Positions 60,807 to 64,000 of a stretch of DNA of 64,000 nucleotides are shown piece by piece. The stretch comes from Pseudoscleropodium purum (lineage: Eukaryota > Streptophyta > Bryopsida > Hypnales > Brachytheciaceae): assembly GCA_963969395.1 (NCBI GenBank), contig OZ017797.1:28768001-28832000 (forward strand), written 5' to 3'. How positions within the stretch are numbered: the stretch's first letter is position 1; each line of letters starts with the position of its first letter. Under the pieces are notes generated by a model. The model saw only the letters and a program-made list of their open reading frames with translations, was not told the DNA's origin and made no database searches. The translations under genes were made by a program, and so were the position numbers.

Positions 60807-61370
60807 ATTGTAAATATTTTTTTTTGTATAAATTTTTTGACCTTGAAATTTGGCATGAATGTTGTTATCATAAAGATCATATTGTGCCAAAAATTTCATG
60901 GTAAATAAGCAATTTTTCAGCCCTTGAAAGGGTGTCAAAGTTGAACTAGTGAAATGGTTTTCACAATTGTTTCTCAAAACGACACATATTGGTAGATTGT
61001 TAATATCTTTTTTTTTATTAATCTTTTGGTCTTGAAATTTTTATCATATGTTATTAATATGAAGAGGTTTTTGTTTTGAAAATTTCATGGCAAAAAAAAA
61101 ATAATTCAATCTTTGGGAGGCTATCAAAGTTGGCAGCAATGAAAACATTTCCACCGCTACCAATGTTGGTAGATTTTGAATAACGTTTTTGTGGTGAATC
61201 CTTTGGCCTTGAAATTTATCATACATATAATTAACTTAAAGATAATTCTTTGGTAAAAATTTTGTGGTAAAATACCAATTTTTGAGCTCTCAGGAGGCTT
61301 TCAAAGTTGGCAATATTGAAATGTTTCTCACTGCGAATTCGAAAACGACATTTTGATTGGTACCCCACTG
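60792..61370 (-). repeat. Right terminal inverted repeat of the Tc1/mariner element
   Basis: 579 bp, inverse of 58251-58829, with the same three-unit structure. The first 15 bp overlap the last codons of the transposase. Confidence 0.85.
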
Positions 61371-62875
61371 TACAGTTTAGAATTTTGGCATTCTTTACTA
61401 AGAAAGTTTTTTTGTTTTCTTCTACGTTGACTCTTCTCATTTAGATTGCGGCAATTTGTATTCATTACGTAGCTTTGTCTTCTCATAACCCGTCATTGCT
61501 GCTAGGGATCAAAGTGTCGTCACACAATTTTCAAAGTCCTATAATTTTTGCATCAAATGTCCAAATTCAATAAAAAAACTTGTTGGAAAAATTGCGCTCT
61601 CTTCTGTTTATGTGGTAGGATTTTCACATTGATTCAAGATGTACAAAGTAATTGGAAGCCAATCAAAATTTACAAGTTCAATTTGAATCCACTAAACTGC
61701 ATTTGATGGTTGCAACTTCGGGAGGTTGTATCTCCTTCATCTAATGTTGGTTTTGAATAAAACTTGTTGTATTATGCTCCCCTTTCAATCTAGTTATTGT
61801 GATAAAATTTTCATATCAATTCAAGTTTCTTTAAATGTTTGGGAGCAATTCGAAGTTTAATTCCCGACGTTTTTGGATCACACTGAACTTTGGCAGCTTG
61901 TTTCTTTTCCATAAAATGTTCATTTCTAATATAATTTTTTGGAAAAGTTGCAAATACTAGTCTAGTTTGCGTGGCTAAATTTTTATATCAATCCAAGAAG
62001 TTATGAGTGACTAAGAAGCATTTTAGTAGAAAGAGGTTCAGCCTCATATGTGTTTTTTTCAACTTTTCTTACTTATTTTTTGACATTTGCAAGCCATTTT
62101 GCAAACACATTGAGTCAATTTATTGATATTTTTTCTGCACTAATGTGTTTGTATGTTGATTTTGAATAACTTTATAGTTTTAAATTTTTTTCCATTTGAG
62201 TATGTTTAGAAATCAAATTTCACCTCCAAGTGTGTTGCTAGGAAAATTTTAGCATCTTTTTTCAGCACTATTACATTATAATCTTCAATTTATACAGTCA
62301 AATGACTCCAAATTTGATTTCACATCATCTACAACATGTTCACTATAAGATTGTACAGTTAAGATCTTTATAACTTAGTGAAATTTACATCTATGTCAGT
62401 TCAAAAGCAATGATGTTTTTGAATCCAAATGAGACTTCAACAATGAAGGGTTAATGAATGTGTTTTTGATTGCTAGGTCTTTTCTTGGTTGTTTTCTCTT
62501 TTCAAATTGTTGATGATCATTAAATAATTGTTTCAGAGTTTTAGGCAAGTTTACTATTATGTACATTTTAGAATTTCAACATTCTTCACTATTAAAGTTT
62601 TTTGGCTTTCATCTACCTCAACTCTTCTCATTTAGATTGCAGCATTTTGTATTCATTGTGTTGCTTTGTCTTCTCTTAATGAATGTGTTTCTTATTTCTA
62701 GGTCTTTTCTTGGTTGTATTGTCTTTTGAAATTGTTGATAATCATTAAATAATTGTTTCAGAGTTTTAGGCTTGGAAGTGTTACCCTTTAAAACTTTGTA
62801 CAGTATCCAAAAATTAGGCAATATGGAGGAAACATTTACGCAACCTTTCTAAAGTTTCACTTGTAATAATTCAAA
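61371..62875. repeat. Older repeat that hosts the Tc1 insertion, plus a 225-bp tandem duplication
   Basis: 61371-61490 resembles 62558-62680. The sequence before the left Tc1 end (58231-58250) resembles 62541-62560, so 62.56 kb preserves the empty site. Words at 62451-62558 recur at 62676-62785 with a 225-bp offset. The rest is AT-rich with no gene. Confidence 0.6.
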
Positions 62876-63789
62876 ACTTCAGACATTTCAAAACCTACTT
62901 AATTTGTGTCTGAATCTGACCCTCGTTTCGGGTTATCGCCCTGAATTTATTATTAGCATCGCCTATCGCCTCTAACGTAGGGGCAAGGTAATGTGTCTGC
63001 AGATGTCTGCAAGTCTTGAAGTCGCCTCAGAGGAAGTCTGCAATACCTTTTTAGTAGTGAAACGTGGTGCAATCCGACTCCAAGTGAGTGCTTTGATGTC
63101 CGAAGAATCGCGTTGTCCGCTATCTCCATGCCTCACTACTCAGTGCCGGTGATTTGCCTTCGATAGAGGCGTACTTTGGCGCTTGTCTTAGCTAGAATAG
63201 TTTCGTGAAAATTCATGTGCATCCCGATGCGCAGTTTTGCATAGGTAGAGCTTCATCTTAAAGAGGAGCTAAGAACGTCATAGTTTTCGGGGTACCGATA
63301 GTTTTTAGACTGTTCCTCGTCTGTTCCTCGAGCATGTTTCAGTTTCAGTGCCGGCTAGAGACAACAACGCCTTGGCGGTCTACTACTTGTACAATAAACG
63401 TTACACCTGAGTTCGCTGCCAGAATTCTTAAGGAGATTGTCTCTGCATCCCGGATTGCCATTCCCGGTTTGCAGTGTTCTGCTAGACCGATTTTCTCTCA
63501 TTTCCGATCCGGTTATCTCTCATTCCCCGTTCAAAGTGCAAAATCACTTCTGATATCCCCGTGACGGACCGCAGGATAATCTCCCCGCGATTAACTGGTC
63601 GTGGTCAAGTAGTATGATTGGAGCTGCGGTAGCCTTAGTCAAGATTTTTCACATTTCGCAGATCTAGGCGTCAGGAATTAGGTTCAACAGTATCAGAATC
63701 AGAGAGTCGGCGAGTAAATCTCTGACTCGTTGGTTGCCTCTGTCGTGTTACTCGAATTGAAACTTTGGGTTTCTCCGGGTCGTTAAATT
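62876..63789. promoter_or_regulatory. GC-richer upstream region of the last gene
   Basis: Composition rises sharply from the AT-rich tract. An unrecognised 76-codon frame lies at 63334-63564. The region probably holds the promoter and 5' UTR of the gene starting at 63790; no defined element was identified. Confidence 0.35.
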
Positions 63790-64000
63790 ATGGAAATGGC
63801 TTCAGGTTCAGGTTCCGAAACCAAGTCTGTGCTTGTTTCGGTATTCGGCCCTACTCTCAGTACACCTGAAGATGAGCAAGCCAAAGTGAATCCTGTTTCT
63901 CTTCATTCTGACAAAAGCAACACTGTTACCGATTACACGAAATCTCGGCTGGAAGCGATTTTCGGCCCCGAATTCGATTCGGAACTCGAGACTTCTGCTG
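63790..64000 (+). CDS. N terminus of an unidentified protein, continues past the window
   Basis: An ATG at 63790 opens a frame to the window end (70 codons). The start reads MEMASGSGSETKSVLVSVFG, with a later SRLEAIFGPEFDSELETSA. The sequence is Ser/Thr- and acid-rich, without a signal peptide or membrane segment. FGP occurs twice. I do not recognise the family. Codon usage and GC content fit a real gene. Confidence 0.5.
   Translation, partial: MEMASGSGSETKSVLVSVFGPTLSTPEDEQAKVNPVSLHSDKSNTVTDYTKSRLEAIFGPEFDSELETSA

Larger units (their letters stand above)
58251..61370. mobile_element. Tc1/mariner element, 3120 bp, with 579-bp terminal inverted repeats and TA target site
   Basis: Termini are CAGTGGGGTACC and GGTACCCCACTG, flanked by TA on both sides (58249-58250 and 61371-61372). 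The inverted repeats run 58251-58829 and 60792-61370. Each is built of about three tandem units of 176-189 bp that end in an AATCTACCAA-type word. Between them lie a TGAGTGA-rich tract and a transposase gene read on the plus strand. The element is dead as it stands: the transposase has two stops and a nested insertion. Confidence 0.93.

Noticed and set aside
1..64000. tRNA, rRNA, snoRNA or CRISPR loci
   Set aside because: No cloverleaf with a proper TTC loop, rRNA block or regular repeat-spacer array was recognised by eye; a covariance-model scan would be decisive.

Overview
The window is nuclear DNA of a land plant. The signs are spliceosomal introns with GT-AG ends, nuclear genes for two organellar bS16 ribosomal proteins, a chalcone-synthase-type polyketide synthase, an F-box beta-propeller protein and a GIL1/DUF641-type protein. 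Gene spacing of roughly one per 10 kb, short introns, very AT-rich intergenic DNA and an HSPA12-like Hsp70 suggest a non-flowering plant, perhaps a bryophyte such as a liverwort. That placement is inference only.

Layout. 1-2779 (-): seven exons of an AlaX-type alanyl-tRNA editing protein, whose 3' end lies outside the window; intron 1 carries a TIR element. 2.8-9.4 kb: AT-rich repeats with two coding-like islands near 6 kb. 9.39-10.73 kb (+): two exons of a type III polyketide synthase lacking both ends. 10.7-23.4 kb: a gene-poor tract of MITE-like elements and dispersed repeats, including one family followed by a recurrent short CCAACTTGGA-like motif. 23.7-28.9 kb: the gene-dense core, with a plastid-type bS16 gene (+), an F-box gene (-) and a mitochondrial-type bS16 gene (+). 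29.3-30.6 kb (-): an intronless, frameshifted lariat-debranching-enzyme (DBR1) pseudogene. 31-35 kb: CACTA-like MITEs inside an older repeat. 35.7-38.1 kb: a decayed GIL1-like copy. 39.3-41.4 kb (-): a decayed coiled-coil ORF of mobile-element character. 47.2-49.4 kb (-): an HSPA12-like Hsp70. 54.4-56.4 kb: a second, better preserved GIL1-like copy. 58.25-61.37 kb: a Tc1/mariner element with 579-bp composite inverted repeats, its transposase broken by two stops and by a nested hAT-type MITE. 63.79 kb to the end (+): the start of an unidentified gene.

How it fits together. The live genes serve translation quality control (AlaX), organellar ribosomes (two bS16), protein turnover (F-box) and chaperoning (Hsp70-like); there is no operon-like logic. 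Most other recognisable sequence is transposon history. Two insertions can be dated relatively, because an unoccupied paralogous copy of the target site also lies in the window (33.73 kb against 52.4 kb; 58.25/61.37 kb against 62.56 kb). I saw no tRNA, rRNA, CRISPR array or prokaryotic operon. Exon borders were read by eye from splice consensus, reading phase and family resemblance.
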